Shown one piece after another: positions 25,670 to 38,360 of a DNA stretch of 64,000 nucleotides (position 1 is its first letter; every line of letters starts with the position of its first letter). A program made the translations under genes and the position numbers. The DNA is from Epiperipatus broadwayi (lineage: Eukaryota; Onychophora; Udeonychophora; Euonychophora; Peripatidae): contig JAQFVV010006650.1 in assembly GCA_028023455.1 (NCBI GenBank), forward strand, positions 115,185 through 179,184, written 5' to 3'. The notes under the pieces were generated by a model, which was given only the letters and a program-made list of their open reading frames with translations, ran no database searches and was not told the DNA's origin.

Positions 25670-28635
25670 TATTTTATAATAGGGTAAACAAATAGCTATA
25701 AATAATCAATTATACAGCCTCCATACTAATCAACCATGAAAAATATTGTAATTTTAAGTTTACTTTTGAAAGAAATGATACAAAATTATTAATGGGAGAA
25801 AGAAAACATAAAAAGAAAAAAAAAGTAAGCAAAATAAATTCAAAAATAATATAGTAATTAGATAAATAGAAATTACTGAATTACACAGCTCATGGACAAT
25901 CACATATTATATTTCTGTATTACATAGTTGATAAAGATTACCACATAATCGAAAGGGCTACTGATTAATAAAAATATATATTTTATATTATTTTTACTAT
26001 TAAATTATTTGGAATTTACATATATAGAGAGAAAAAAATATTTGTATTTTTTTGATATTTTGAGAAGGGGATGTAAAGTGAAATGTATTATTTTTATCTA
26101 AAGTAATAGGATTTGGTAACACAATTCACAAATTAAAAATAATAGTTGATCATCATCAGAGGAGCCAATATCATTAGTTGTCTTAATATAAAGATTCATC
26201 ACAATCACAAACTTTCCTATTACTTCAGTACCAACTAAGAAAAAATCATTAATAACAATCATCATCAGATTACACAATAATAAATATTGACGCATAGTAA
26301 AATAACCTCTAAGCCAAAAAATTAATATGGGAGCAATTATAATACAATTGCATTATAGGCTACTTTTGTGAAAATACATATAATATTATTGTTAGAAAGA
26401 ATTTAAATTATTATTTACTAAGAAATACAATATATAAATATATATAAAAAATAACAACAGATATAAATAAATATTGAATTTGTTACATGATATCATCTTC
26501 TTTGATAGAATATCTGTCTGCCATGATTAATGATTTTTTTAGTGAAGTAATATCAAATATCCTCTTCTTATTTCAGAACATTTCCACATAGACTCTATTG
26601 GTATTAATATACATAAGGTCAATGCAATGTATTATTATTTTACACTTTCAAAAATCATGTAATATTATTTAGGCTTTATTCACTATTTTAAAAGAATGAG
26701 ATAAGGATACTATTGGAAAGAGGAAACTGCATCTGTTAATGGAAGTATATAATAATAAAGTATTGGATTTGCATTATACATAGTGTATAAAAAGTTATTG
26801 ATTATTTATAGTAATGTCTAACATTTTTGTGATTTTTAATTGCTATTGGAGATTTTACTTTGAATACACGATCATTTTGAATTATTTAGAGAATTAGTCT
26901 TACCCTATATGCATAACATGATTTTAAACATAGAGTATTTTTAAATCAGTATTTTTAATAAAGTTAATTCTCTCCCTTTCATATTCATTGAATATTATTG
27001 GTTGTTTTCTTCACAAAAAGCATTCATTTTCTACTATCACAGTTTTACCATCGTTGTAACTCTTGTAGCTTAGTATTTTTTTAATATTGTAGATTCCATA
27101 CTGCTTTTGTTGATAATACTTCATACTCATATTGATTTAGCATTTCTTTAATACAATGTATTTATGCATATATAAACATAAATGAATATTTTATGCTTAC
27201 AAATACATTTTTAAATAATAACTCCAGACTATCTTCTAACAATTCAAAATTTTAAACACCTAAAATGCTTATAAAATGAATGAATTTATATACTCTACAA
27301 ATCAATGACATCTTATATTCAGTAATAATTTCTATAATTTCTCTCAAAATTTATATGTGATCTGTATTGTTAAAATCATGTATTATATTCATCATGTTCT
27401 TTTGATTGGTTAGAATCCAAAATTGTCTGTAGAGAAGTTATAATTATCTTGATTCTGTTTAGTTGTAAAAGTGTTTAAATATACTATTTTTATATATCAA
27501 TATTACTAAATCATAATTTTAATAATTTGATACCTATTTATTATTTAAATATTTTTATATACCATTGGTAATATTTTTTTCTGTTTGATTCATCTGTTAT
27601 TGTAAAAACAATCATTAATAATTATATTAAATTATAGTGTTTTTTTTAAATAAATGTATTAGTATATTATTGTCTTTAATTGATATTTATATTGACAATG
27701 GATTATTAATAATCGTTAGGTTAATAAATGATTAGTGATAGTCATGAGTAAGTTCATTTACAGTGGATCTTGAAGAAGTGATGGGTGGAATAAATGAAAA
27801 TATAACAATTTATTATTTATTTTCATGTCTCACCTTGTTTCAAAGTAATAAGTTTCATAGGTGTGTAATTAACATTTCTTAAATATTGTATTTACATTCT
27901 TTCAGTCATCTGATGAATATTTATTTAAACATTTTATATACATCTTTAATAATAAACATTTTCTGTGCTTTTTTAAAAAAAGAACCATCAACTTGTAAAT
28001 CTTTTACATTTAATTACTTACTTGAATATTTCATCTCATATTTTATATGGAATCAGAAACTTAATTAATGTTGGAGATACTTTATTTTTTTGTTTTTTAT
28101 ATTAGTTTATATTTTTTTAATAAAGCTAGTCCACACTTTTAATAATGTCACCTCTCTTTTTATTTTATTACTGAAATAATTTCCATTCTAATAACAAAAT
28201 CTTGTTTGTTATTTTGGAGTCTTTTATTCTCTTTTATATCTTTCTTACGCAATTCAAAATTATAATTTCTTCTATTCTTATTAATTCGTTTTGGATAATC
28301 TTGTCACATTTAGATATTGAATTTTCCTTGAAAACCATTTAAGAATATATTCCTTTTTATATACTATATCTTGTCTAAATTTTAAAAAAATACTTGTAAA
28401 TTTCTGCATTCTTTACCACCTATTTTTGCCTGTTCTCAACACAGTATTACTTATCTTCTTATTTATTTCATTCTTTTCGGAACCATTTACCATTGCCTAT
28501 TATTATTTTAAAACTATTTTAAGCAAGATTTAAAAATCTGTTAAAACTCATTTTCTTAAAATTTTACAACTCTCAAGTAAGTTACCAGATAATGGTTCTA
28601 ATGTGAACTCTTTTTTAAAAATATTTCATCTCTCA
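25670..28635. other. A+T-rich DNA without a recognisable gene
   Basis: Short frames such as 26098-26295 (minus) and 27886-28068 (plus) have hydrophobic, composition-driven content and no motif. No long repeats were noticed. Confidence 0.5.
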
Positions 28636-28639
28636 AGTA

Positions 28640-28790
28640 ATAATGATTCTAAGAACTAGGTGCAATGTTTTCAGATCCATGCCTCCTCACTGACAAAGGC
28701 CACAAGCCAGAAACTAGTGTGGGGATATTGGATGAATAGACATTGGATGGTGATTTAATGCACAAACCTTCTGGCATTCATTGATTATTC
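28640..28790 (+). repeat. Interspersed repeat shared with 57.2-57.9 kb
   Basis: The block from CTAGGTGCAATG through GAAACTAGTGTGGGGATAT to TTGATTATTCTGG is closely similar to 57765-57905 on the plus strand and to 57235-57390 on the minus strand. Three copies in one window mark a dispersed family. It has no coding frame and its class is unknown. Confidence 0.7.
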
Positions 28791-28939
28791 TGGCTTGCTT
28801 TGAATGGCAATAAGTATAGAGAGTTTTACCTGTTTTAATAAGGAGTTGTTTTGTTGATTTCTTTTGCCTAACATATTGTTCAGCCAAAAAAAGAGTGATT
28901 AAAATTAATTTTAAACATTAATATATTGAACCAGAAACT

Positions 28940-30960
28940 TTTTCTCCTTCAACAGTCCTTTCACAAAATTAATACTATGTTTTTATTATTATAAAGTTAT
29001 TTAAAAGTTTTATAGGATATAGCACACATTCCAGCTATAATTTAAAATTCTGTGATTTTAAATTTTGTCTTCAATAAATTTTATTTGTTAGTTTAAAATA
29101 AGTTTCTTTTGACATTTGTTTTTTTAATCAAATTGTAAAACATTCCAATTTAAAAGTTTTAATCTTTGTTTTTTTTAGAAAGCTTTTAATTTTAGAAAGT
29201 TTTAATGCAATCCTGTTTTTTTTATTTTAGTTATAATACATTTTAGTTTAATTTTAAATGTGGAGATTTAATTTTGTACTCTATTGGTTTTTTATTTAAT
29301 AAGATAATCTCTGGTCAGAATTATTAATTAAGATTGAGTGTGAGATAGAAATTTGCCTTGGGCTAAGACTTATAGCTATAAACAAGAAAGATTACACATG
29401 AGATAGGAGAGATATAAATGACCCCAAAATTTCAGACATTTATTCTTGGCTTGACCAAGCTTATTCTGCTTGAAAGAGATTGAATCAGCTTCTTATTATT
29501 CTACTATTCATTATTACACATTTATATTAGCTGGATGAGATTTTTACTAGGTTGGCACTCCAGTCATATTTTTCAAAAGATTGCTATACACATTCCTGGA
29601 CCATTATTAATAATATTATATATTATGCTACCTGTTGGTAAGTGGATTTTGTATATTTGTTTTTACAAGATGTCTAAATTTCCTGTCACATGTATTCAAA
29701 CATTTGCATGCCCTGTTAAACATATATAAAGACAGACTCCTGATCCCAAAATGCTTCTTCCAATCATGTCATGAAAGCCTGAATTAGAAAGGATTCTAAA
29801 ATATGTTTCTACACTTGCCACCATGAAGATATAAAGCCACCTGAATGTTGAACTCAAAAATAACTGTTTGCACTTATTGAAAAACTCAGTTGACTTTGCT
29901 TTAACATAAGGTAAATTATTTCTTATTTTTTCCAGTGTATAAAAACATCTAGTTAAATCATCCACTTAATCTAAAAGTAAGTATGTTGTATAAAGTTTTA
30001 ATATTTATTTACTCTCATAATTATTGTATTTGCTTGACATTGTATTTATAGTGTGATTTGGAATATTAGTTTTAAGATTCCAAGTTTTTTTTTCCAATTT
30101 TATTTATCAGAGAGTGTATTGCAAGTTAGAATTTTATAGGCTTGCGTAATGTATTTTTTTTATTATTAACCCTTTCTCAATGCTCTGGAAGATTTTCATA
30201 ATTTTATTCTGCTCAATTATTCCTATTTTGTGTCATGTAATTAATTTTAATGAAGTTGAGTTTGTGGTTCCTGCAAACCACAAATCTTTTGGCTGGCAGT
30301 TTATCATGTTTAGTGTTTTAGTTTTTTGAAGTTAGATTTTGTTCTTTTCTAGATTACATAAGAGCATAATTATTACTCCTGTTTATTTGTCTTGTATGTG
30401 AAATTAACTGTGAATGACCTTAAAAGTGGTACATCATGAGCTATACTGCATATAAATTATGATTCTAGTTTCATTACTTTCCCACAGGAATTCATTTTTA
30501 TAATTTTTAATATATCTGAATTTGGAAAGGATTATTATTTTTTTTATAAATTATCAGCATGAAGATATTATAAATCCCTCTCTTTTAAATTGTCGATGAG
30601 TAAATGAATGTGTTTGACAAGATGGTTAATATTTTCAAAACTCTCTTACATGCTCTGATATATTCCAGGAAAATCTAGGTCAAACTTTTATATTTTGTTT
30701 GCCTTGATTTATTTTGCTTAAATTTAAGAAACTGTTAGATTATTCAAAATTAGTTTAGCTGACATTTGTCTCTGTTGTATTTTCTCAATTGTCTGAACAA
30801 TAGTTAAGAACTCTTGCTATCTCCCTAGATATGGTCAGTGCCAAACATCATCATTATTAACTTTGATCATTTGCATATATTTTTTTCTGATACATAGCGA
30901 CCAGGTGGTGCACTTGATGATCAAAAGAAGATAAAGTGATTGTTACATAATATTAATTTT
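28940..30960 (+). repeat. Second long direct repeat pair, copy 1
   Basis: It is co-linear with 32375-34423 at an offset of about 3.4 kb. Shared landmarks are CCTTTCACAAAATTAATACT (28963), the TTTAAAAGTTTTATAGGATA block, GAGATAGGAGAG, a CCATGAAG(A)-TATAAAG block near 29821, TACATCATGAGCTAT near 30430, and the end at GGTGGTGCACTTGATGATCAAAA. The copies differ visibly more than the 10.4/18.5 kb pair, so this duplication looks older. They flank a broken coiled-coil frame at 31443-32157, the same plan as at 10.4-24.6 kb. Confidence 0.65.
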
Positions 30961-31442
30961 AGTGCAACCAATATAGGTCTTTGAGTTTAAAACCCATGTG
31001 AGATTTTGTTTGGAGAATTGAAAAATATTTCAGGTGTTTAAGGCAAGATTTAATAGGTAGAGATCATTTTGTGTTAATTATGGTATGGATTGTTGGTGCA
31101 GTCTTTTTCTTATGATATAAATAAATAAATTGTGAAACAGCACTTTTGGAGTTCTTTTTGAATTTAAAAGAGTAAAATAAATAAAAAATTGGGAAGCCTT
31201 TTTAATATGATAATAATACAAAATACATAAATAGCATTTTTTTTTGTTTCTTTGGATTTATTGTTGAACATAAGAACGTTACAAAAATAAATATTAAGAA
31301 TTTATATTTTTGTAAAATGGAAAATAAAAGATGAAAACAGTAGATTTAGTCATCTTGGAGAAATTGGAAGTCAGAGAAGAAGTTGATGGGGGGGGGGTAG
31401 TTTTATAAGGAAGCCCTGTTTATTTTAAAAGTCCCCAAATAG

Positions 31443-31476
31443 TAGAAAAGGAAAAAAAGAAGTGAATTAGATCTAT

Positions 31477-31511
<35 letters not shown>

Positions 31512-31742
31512 AATGATAAAAGCCAAAATAAGAAAATGTGTTAAGAAATAAAGGAAGATATTAGTGAATTCAAAGCAGGGATAAGCAAAATCAGATGGGA
31601 AATAATAGGAAGAGTCGAGGAAAATCAGATAGTTATTGAGGAAGTACAAAAATAAGTTGAGGTCATAAATGATATAGAAATTGAAGTAGAACAGGATAGT
31701 GTTAAAATAGATAAGGTGGAAATAAATGTGAGAAATAGGTAG
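31443..31742 (+). pseudogene. Gag-like coiled-coil remnant with a poly-aspartate tract
   Basis: After a TAG near 31443 one frame reads a basic stretch, SELDLY, ten aspartates (GAT codons 31479-31508), GNDKSQNKKMC, a TAA at 31542, then a charged helical segment beginning EIKEDISEFKAGISKIRWEI and running on past one further stop to a TAG near 31740. The Glu/Lys/Ile/Val heptad-like pattern resembles the other two coiled-coil frames in the window, though I cannot align it codon by codon. It lies between the two 2 kb direct repeats and is followed by the open frame at 31765 in another phase. It is probably one ancient protein broken by stops and a frameshift. Confidence 0.4.
31479..31508. repeat. 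(GAT)10 trinucleotide repeat
   Basis: Ten perfect GAT units lie in frame with the coiled-coil remnant and encode poly-Asp in that frame. Confidence 0.9.
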
Positions 31743-31764
31743 AGAGGGAATAGAAATAGATAGT

Positions 31765-32157
31765 GTGGTAGAGAAAAAAAATCCAGAAGAAAGTTATGTT
31801 AAAGATAGAAAATATTATAAGGGAGTTTCCATTGGAGCAATATCACTTCAGGCAGATATAGAAGACATTTATGGAATGATGTTACATAGCACAGTTTATA
31901 GCACCATGGGTAAAGGATTCTCTCTGTATGGTATCATTAACACAGTTAACAGTAGTATAGCAAAACAGTTTAAAGAAATAAGAAGTTTTGCTAATCCTAC
32001 AGGTTTTCAGATATATGAGGCAGAAAACAAAATGGAACATGAGAGAGATAAAACAAAGGATTATAAGCAAAGAAAAGATAAAAAATGGAAAGGAACTTAT
32101 ATCAGAAAACTAGTTGAGAAAGTCAAAGAAACACCTGACAAAAGTCAAAAGGTTTAA
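31765..32157 (+). CDS. Unrecognised 130-residue frame between direct repeats
   Basis: The frame starts MVEKKNPEESYVKDRKYYKG and ends in a strongly basic tail (DYKQRKDKKWKG... to DKSQKV). The middle part (residues 20-75) is of mixed composition with few low-complexity runs, unusual for chance frames in such A+T-rich DNA. It begins just after the coiled-coil remnant, one phase away, so it is probably the C-terminal part of the same element protein. The basic tail would suit nucleic-acid binding, but I see no zinc knuckle or known domain. The start codon is uncertain; GTG or upstream sense codons precede it. Confidence 0.4.
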   Translation: MVEKKNPEESYVKDRKYYKGVSIGAISLQADIEDIYGMMLHSTVYSTMGKGFSLYGIINTVNSSIAKQFKEIRSFANPTGFQIYEAENKMEHERDKTKDYKQRKDKKWKGTYIRKLVEKVKETPDKSQKV

Positions 32158-32374
32158 ATTTACAATCATCAGATGGATTTTTTTTTAAATTGTGTACATG
32201 GTTTATGAGAATGGACAAAGGTATTTTAATGAAATATTATTTTACACAGCACAGGACAAATGTCCATCTGGGTTTTTGTAGAGGCCTTTTAAAATATTTA
32301 AAGTCTTAAAAAATAGTGCAGGATAGATTTTATTTTTTTTCCATGGCATGATTGGGCAGTTGTACTGGAGACTT

Positions 32375-34421
32375 TCTTTTCTTCAAAGGTCCCTTCACAA
32401 AATTAATACTATTTTTTATAAAGTTATTTAAAAGTTTTATAGGATATAATGCACATACACAATTATATTTTTAAATTATGTGATTTTAGATTTTGCCTTC
32501 AATACATTTTATTTGTTAGTTTCAAATAGGTTTCTTTTGATATTTATTTTTATTAAAATCTAATTGTAAAACCATTCCAATTTAAAAATTTTAATCTTTG
32601 TCTTTTTTGTGAGAAAGCTTTGAATTTTGGAATGTTTAATTGCATTCCTGTTTCTTTATTTTAGTTATAATCCATTTTTAGTTTAATAGTAAAAGTGGAA
32701 ATTTAATTTTGTATTGTTGTTTTAATAAGATAATCCCGGGTCAAAATTATTAATTAAGATTGAGCATGATATAGAGATTTTCCCAGGGCTAAGACTTATA
32801 ATTATAAACAAAAAAGATTATGCAGGAGATAGGAGAGCTTATAAATGACTCCAAAATTTTGGACATTTTATTCTTGGCTTGAGTGAGCTTAATTCAGCTT
32901 CTTATTATTCTACTGTTTGTTATTACACATTTATATTAGTCAGCTGAGATTCTTACTAGGTTGGCTGTCCAGCCATATTTTTCAAAGATTGATGTACACA
33001 TTCTTCAACCACTGTTAATAATATTATATATTCTGCTGCCTGTCATTAAGTGGATTTCATATTATTGCCTACTATTGTTTTTCCAAGATCACTAAATTTT
33101 CTGCCATATGTATTCAAATCTACGACACACCTTGTTAATATATGTAAAGATGGAATAGTGATCCCAAGCTGTTTCTTCCAGTCATGCCATGAAATCCTTA
33201 ATTAGAAATAATCCCAAAATATACCCTTACCCGCCGCTACCATGAAGAAATAAAGGCACCTGAATAGTGACCTCAAAAATATCTGTGTGAACTCATTGCA
33301 AAACATATTTGGACTCTGCTTTACCATAAGGTAAATATTTCTTATTCTTTCCAGGATATAAAAATATCTAGTTAAATCATCCACTTAATCTAAAAGTAAA
33401 CCTGTTGCAAAAAGTTTTAATAGTTATAAAACCTCATAGTTGTTATATGTATTTACTTATTATTGTATTTAAAGTGTGGCTTGGAATATTATTTTTAAGA
33501 TTCAAAGTTTGTTTTCAATTTCATTTATCAGAGAGTTTACTGTGAGTTAAATTTTTATAGACTTGCATAATGTATTTTTTTATTAATAACCTTTGCTAAT
33601 TGCTCTGACAGATTATCATAATTTCATTTTGCTCACTTGTCCCTATTTTCTGTCCTGTAATTAACTTTAATTAAGTTGGGTTTGTGCTTCCTGCAAACTG
33701 CCCATCTTTTTGGTGGTGGTTTATTGTGTTTAGTGTTCTAGTTTTTTGAAGGTGGGGATGTTTTTTTTTTCTAGATTACATAAGATCATAATCATTACTC
33801 CAGTTTTCTAGTCTTGTATGTGAAATAACCATGAATGACCTTAACAATGGTACATCATGAGCTATCCTGTGGACAAATGACATCTTTAGTTTCAATGTAC
33901 AAGATAATGCTGGTCTCATACTGCTTTGGTAATATCCTACAAGACTCTATTTTTATTCTTTTTGATATATCTGAATTTGGAAATGGAATTGTTTTGTTTT
34001 TTTTATAAATAAACATCAGCAAGATATATGTCCCTATCTTTTAAATTGCAGGCTAGTAAACAAACTTATAAACCAAGGTGTTTAATGTTTTCAAAGCTCT
34101 CTTACAGTCTCTGATATATTCCAGTAAAATCTAGGAGAAACGTATATTTTGTTTGCGTGGATTTATTTTGTTTAAATGTAATAAACTTTTAGATTATTTA
34201 AAATTAGTTCAGCTGATGTTTATCTCTGTTGTATTATCTCAATTGTCTGAACAATAGTTAACATCTTTTGCTATCTCTCTGGATTTAGTTAGTACTAATC
34301 ACATCATCATTATTAACTTTTAATCATCATATATAATTTTTTCATGTGATGAGATGTGATGTTTTCAGGTACATAGTGACCTGGTGATGCCTTTGGTGAT
34401 CAAAAAAAGATAGAGTAACCA

Positions 34422-34423
<2 letters not shown>
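32375..34423 (+). repeat. Second long direct repeat pair, copy 2
   Basis: This is the counterpart of 28940-30960. Similarity ends at GGTGATCAAAAAAAGATAGAG, immediately before a TA array, just as direct repeat copy 2 of the larger pair ends in a TA array at 24576. Minus-strand frames at 29696-29965 and 33202-33384 both start MDDLTR and correspond to each other, but they diverge by indels after about 15 residues, so I do not call them genes. Confidence 0.65.
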
Positions 34424-34460
<37 letters not shown>

Positions 34461-34520
34461 AATATATATAATATTTTAAATCGATGTCTATATATATATA
34501 ATATTTTAAATCGATGTCTG
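34424..34520. repeat. TA array and two ~30 bp tandem units at a PLE 3' end
   Basis: A TA run is followed by two copies of ATAATATTTTAAATCGATGT (34471 and 34501), 30 bp apart, abutting the 3' end of the minus-strand PLE fragment. Confidence 0.8.
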
Positions 34521-34618
34521 TATTTCTTCATTCAAAATAATATACTAACTTTATAAATAAATATTTGAAAATACAATAATTAAAAGTCTATAAAAATTAT
34601 ATGTATAACTATAACTCA

Positions 34619-34650
34619 GAAGCGCTTTCACTACCTTGTAGCTTTGTCAA
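34619..34650 (-). ncRNA. Hammerhead-like core in a PLE 3' untranslated region
   Basis: The minus strand reads TTGACAAA, then GCTAC-AAG-GTAG as a perfect short stem, then TGAAAGCGC. The layout matches the CUGAUGA-stem II-GAAA arrangement, but the first box differs from consensus. It sits about 40 bp beyond the endonuclease stop. Confidence 0.35.
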
Positions 34651-34689
34651 CTATCACATTTAAAATGTCAACTTTACCATAATGCAATG

Positions 34690-35280
34690 TCAACTTCCCC
34701 CTAATTCTGTGATTTTAACGTTTGCTGCTTGTTGATTAATTAAATCTTGCTTGTATTTATATATTAACATCGCCTCTTTAATTTTTCTTTTATTATTATT
34801 TCTTTAAGTTTCCAATATTTTTACATTGTTATAATCAAAATCAAAACCATATATACATGATTTATTATAGTCATAAAAAACAGAAGCTGATAAATGATCA
34901 CTATTTTTAATAATTTGTTTCATATTTTGAACCCTTTTAAACAATAATATGTGCTCTTTTGTTTTTTTTTCAAATATGCACCTCGATTCACCTATATATC
35001 CACTACCACACCTACATGTCCAATTGTAAATGATACAATTTTTATTTGTCAATAAAGTTTTATCTTTTGAATTGTTTAATAATTTATTTAATGTAGGGGT
35101 GCATAAAATGCAATATCGATATTTCATTTTATGCACCACCGACATTAAATAAATTAATATATATATATATACACAATTAACATCATTAATGCAAATTCTT
35201 TTATTTTTCCATTTGTGTGGTGTAAATTTTTTTGTGTAATATAACACAATATAAATTATAATTAACACTCTCAACATCAT
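34690..35280 (-). pseudogene. GIY-YIG endonuclease region of a Penelope-like element
   Basis: The frame contains the linker CTPTLNKLLNN, then CRCGSGYIGESRCIFEKKTKEH. This gives the zinc-site cysteines, the YIG motif with E/S following, and a basic helix ending in EH; the usual Arg position reads Lys-Lys. After TAA at 34804-34806 the same frame continues with RKIKEAMLIYKYKQDLINQQ to a TGA at 34690-34692. This is the typical PLE C-terminus that describes the bulk insertion of a helix after the catalytic core. One premature stop therefore removed the last ~37 residues. Upstream, a local inverted duplication (35083-35150) repeats the linker coding sequence in reverse. The polymerase is not found. 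The function in a live element would be target nicking. Confidence 0.7.
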
Positions 35281-35289
35281 AGTGCATAA

Positions 35290-38200
35290 TGTGAGATTTA
35301 TTGTATATATATTGAAGTGGTAAATCTGTAGTACATATTTAACTTCACTGCCTGATTATATTACATACCTTTAAATTAGGGTTTGAACCTGTTTATATGT
35401 TTATTTGGTCATCCAGGAATGTTAAGCACACACATATACATGTATCACTTCCACCCTGTTTATTAAAAACTGGTTATGTATAACCAGTTGAATTATTATT
35501 TTAGCTTAAGTATATTTTATTTTCAAGCTTGTAAATTCCCTTCATTTAGATAATTGTGTATGTGCGTATATGTATTATAGGTATAAAAGTAAATACAATT
35601 AATGTAGAGCTAAAGCAATGCCAGAAATTCTAAAAAAATATTATTACAATTTAAAAATGTCATTCTTATTTCAAGTCGAACCAAAAATCATATTTTAAAG
35701 TTATTTGCAATTTTAAAAATACGTTTAAATAATCTGCTTTCTGGAACGTATTGTTTACATCTTCCAATATTGCTAAATTTCAAGTATAGGAGGAGCAGAA
35801 GTTTTAAGAAAAATAAATATGAAAAGAGTGATTATACAGAAAGTGAATTATTGGTTTTTATGTTAGGTTTGGGAAAAGATAAGGGGGATTTAGATATAAA
35901 GGTTATAGAGTTGACAAAAATTATGTTGTGGAAATGGGATAGAGCAGATTATGGGTAAATTTAGAGTGGGGAATGTAAAAGAAAGTGGCTAACAGGTTTA
36001 TCTGGGCTTAATTGCTGAGATATTCTTGACTTAGTTTAAGGAGAAGCCATAATACATCACATCACATCACAAAAGGAGTTCAAATCACTCTTCTCTCTGG
36101 TATTTTTATACAGAGTGGTAACAAAATGGACTGTGAGTAAAAGGAATTTGCCTCCCTGATCTTAAATTGTCTCTGTCCTGCCTTCTGCTATGCCATCGCA
36201 GCTTAAGAAGTGCTATGTTTAATTGTAAAGAATATTGGAAGATGCCTACCATTATTTTATTAATATTGTGCTTTGCTAAACTTCGTATACGTTATTATAA
36301 GTGGCCACCATAGCTTCTAAAGGTAATCCATTTTGCCAAAGAATGAACTCTTAATTCTCTTCACTTCATTTCTTCCCTAAATCTTAATTGTAATCAGAAT
36401 GTAATCTTTATTTATCTTATAACTGATTATAAACTTAATTATCATTAAGTTTGTGATTTTCTCTCTTAAATTTTTAAACTTGTTCTTTGAAACGCTAAGC
36501 ACAGATTTATGTACTGTAAATTTATTATTATTATTATTATTTTTAAAGTTTCACACTCTAATTATTTTATTTCATGCGGCAAAACTTATTTTAAATATAT
36601 AACTTATTAAATTAGTTTTAGTGTGCTAATGTTTTAATCTAGTGAACTTATATTATTTCAATCATCATTCCGATATTTTTGGAATGTTTAAATAGTTTAA
36701 ACGTAATTTTTTTTACTGAACGCTGTTCGCTCGGTTAAATATTTTGAAATTTTGTTTAATGGCAGATTGTTTAAAAATCATAGCACTATCGATATTTAAA
36801 TGCAATTTATGTTCTTTTAATAAATTTGATTATTAATATACTTTAATAACTATTTATTATTTATACGCCATTAACAGTTAAATTAATTATAATATATTGT
36901 CGTTTAGGAATACTTGGGCTTGTTAAATAAGAAAAATAATGTTTCCCTCTTCTATATTCGACATCCTAAATTTATTAAAGTTATACGTACGATGCTGAGT
37001 GGGTTATTATTTTATCATGGTGTTACGCATGCTATTATTGCTTAATTTAAGCTTAAATTATTTCATTAGTCATTTAAGACCTAAGCCATATTTGCGTTGC
37101 TTACTTATGATAGCATTTTAAAAAATTATATTTTGCTTTATCATATTTACTCATCCGAAATCCGGATTTTCTTCACGTAACTCGTATAGGAATGAGGTTT
37201 GGTATAACCGATCTCAGGATAAACATTAGAGTATTAAGGCTCTGCATGTGACACGTTGGAAGGCATGCCATGGAATCCTTACCACTCATATTTTCGAATA
37301 TTGCCTTGTGATAAATACAAGCGGAATCATATATGTGATAAAGCCTTCCAGTCCAAAGACAGACATCTTCTCCATTTTAAATGCTGTCATTATAGTTAGC
37401 ACTGTGAGTTCTTTATATGTAGTTCTCATTTTATCTATAAGACATGGCACAGTGATGTTTATAAACCACTCATTTTATAATTAGTCGAATATTTTAGGAT
37501 TGTCACAGTAAAGCTAATTTAGGCTAACCCATTCCTCATTTGTACAGGCCCAAATATGCTCATAAACGATAAATTATTGACTATCATATTAAGAGTAAAC
37601 CTCTCTTTAGAGATGAATTTGTAAACATCCTTATCATTATTTAAAGTAATGATCACCGCATTGATAACATTAATTTATTATTATACTATAACTCATTAGC
37701 ATACTAAATCAGTTGCTTATATGCAAAGTAATAATCGCATTAAATCTGTGCTATGTTTTCTAATGTAAATTAAATTGTTTATATTTATTAAATTATTATA
37801 TTTTAATAATTACTCATGCATTGTCTCTTACTGACTCTCACTCATTGAATTCCATTAAATATTTATAATAATGTCAGTAATATTTAGAAGTTATAACTGA
37901 TTACTTCAAATAGATATTTATCTCTGGGTTATTCTGTTCTTGCTCATTCTGGATGGATACTATTTTATAATTCATGTTTCTTTTGCAATGCTAGCTGTGT
38001 GCAATTCATTTAAAATTTATAAATTGTCCCTTCACATAAGATATTTGATTGAGCCAATATTTGGTATTTATTTACATTAATTACCCTATAGATCTCATGT
38101 TTCTCTGCTGTGTCTCTGGGACCAGAATGAATAAAATTTCATGTTATCATCAGAAGTGTTGTTTATAATGTTATACTTTTAGAGAAGAGCAAATAGGGCA

Positions 38201-38360
38201 GAATTCATGATTGCTCCTGACCTGTGTATCTTGGGCATGAGTGTATTTAACGTACTTTTGCTTAGATTCTAAACCTTGTTAAATGAACATACAATTCTGA
38301 CCGGTACAATATATATATATATATATATACATTAATTCTAATATTTTCACGGATAAAATA
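35290..38360. other. Mixed A+T-rich DNA without a recognisable gene
   Basis: Short frames (35770-35958, 37248-37484) lack motifs. A small perfect inverted repeat, AACTGGTTATGTATAACCAGTT style, lies at about 35468-35489. 36.0-36.2 kb is slightly richer in G+C and includes a short TCACA run. 35375-35400 has a B-box-like GGTTTGAACC on one strand. I see nothing else supportable. Confidence 0.5.

Noticed and set aside
26098-26295. Minus-strand frame with IKTTNDIGSSDDDQLLF, loosely reminiscent of hAT transposase
   Set aside because: The resemblance rests on a handful of residues and no neighbouring transposase motif was found.
29696-33384. Matching minus-strand frames starting MDDLTR at 29696-29965 and 33202-33384
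   Set aside because: They are corresponding positions of the 28.9/32.4 kb direct repeats, and they diverge by indels after about 15 residues, so shared ancestry of the DNA explains them without a gene.
35375-35405. B-box-like GGTTTGAACC near 35.39 kb
   Set aside because: There is no A box at tRNA spacing and no stem structure on either strand.
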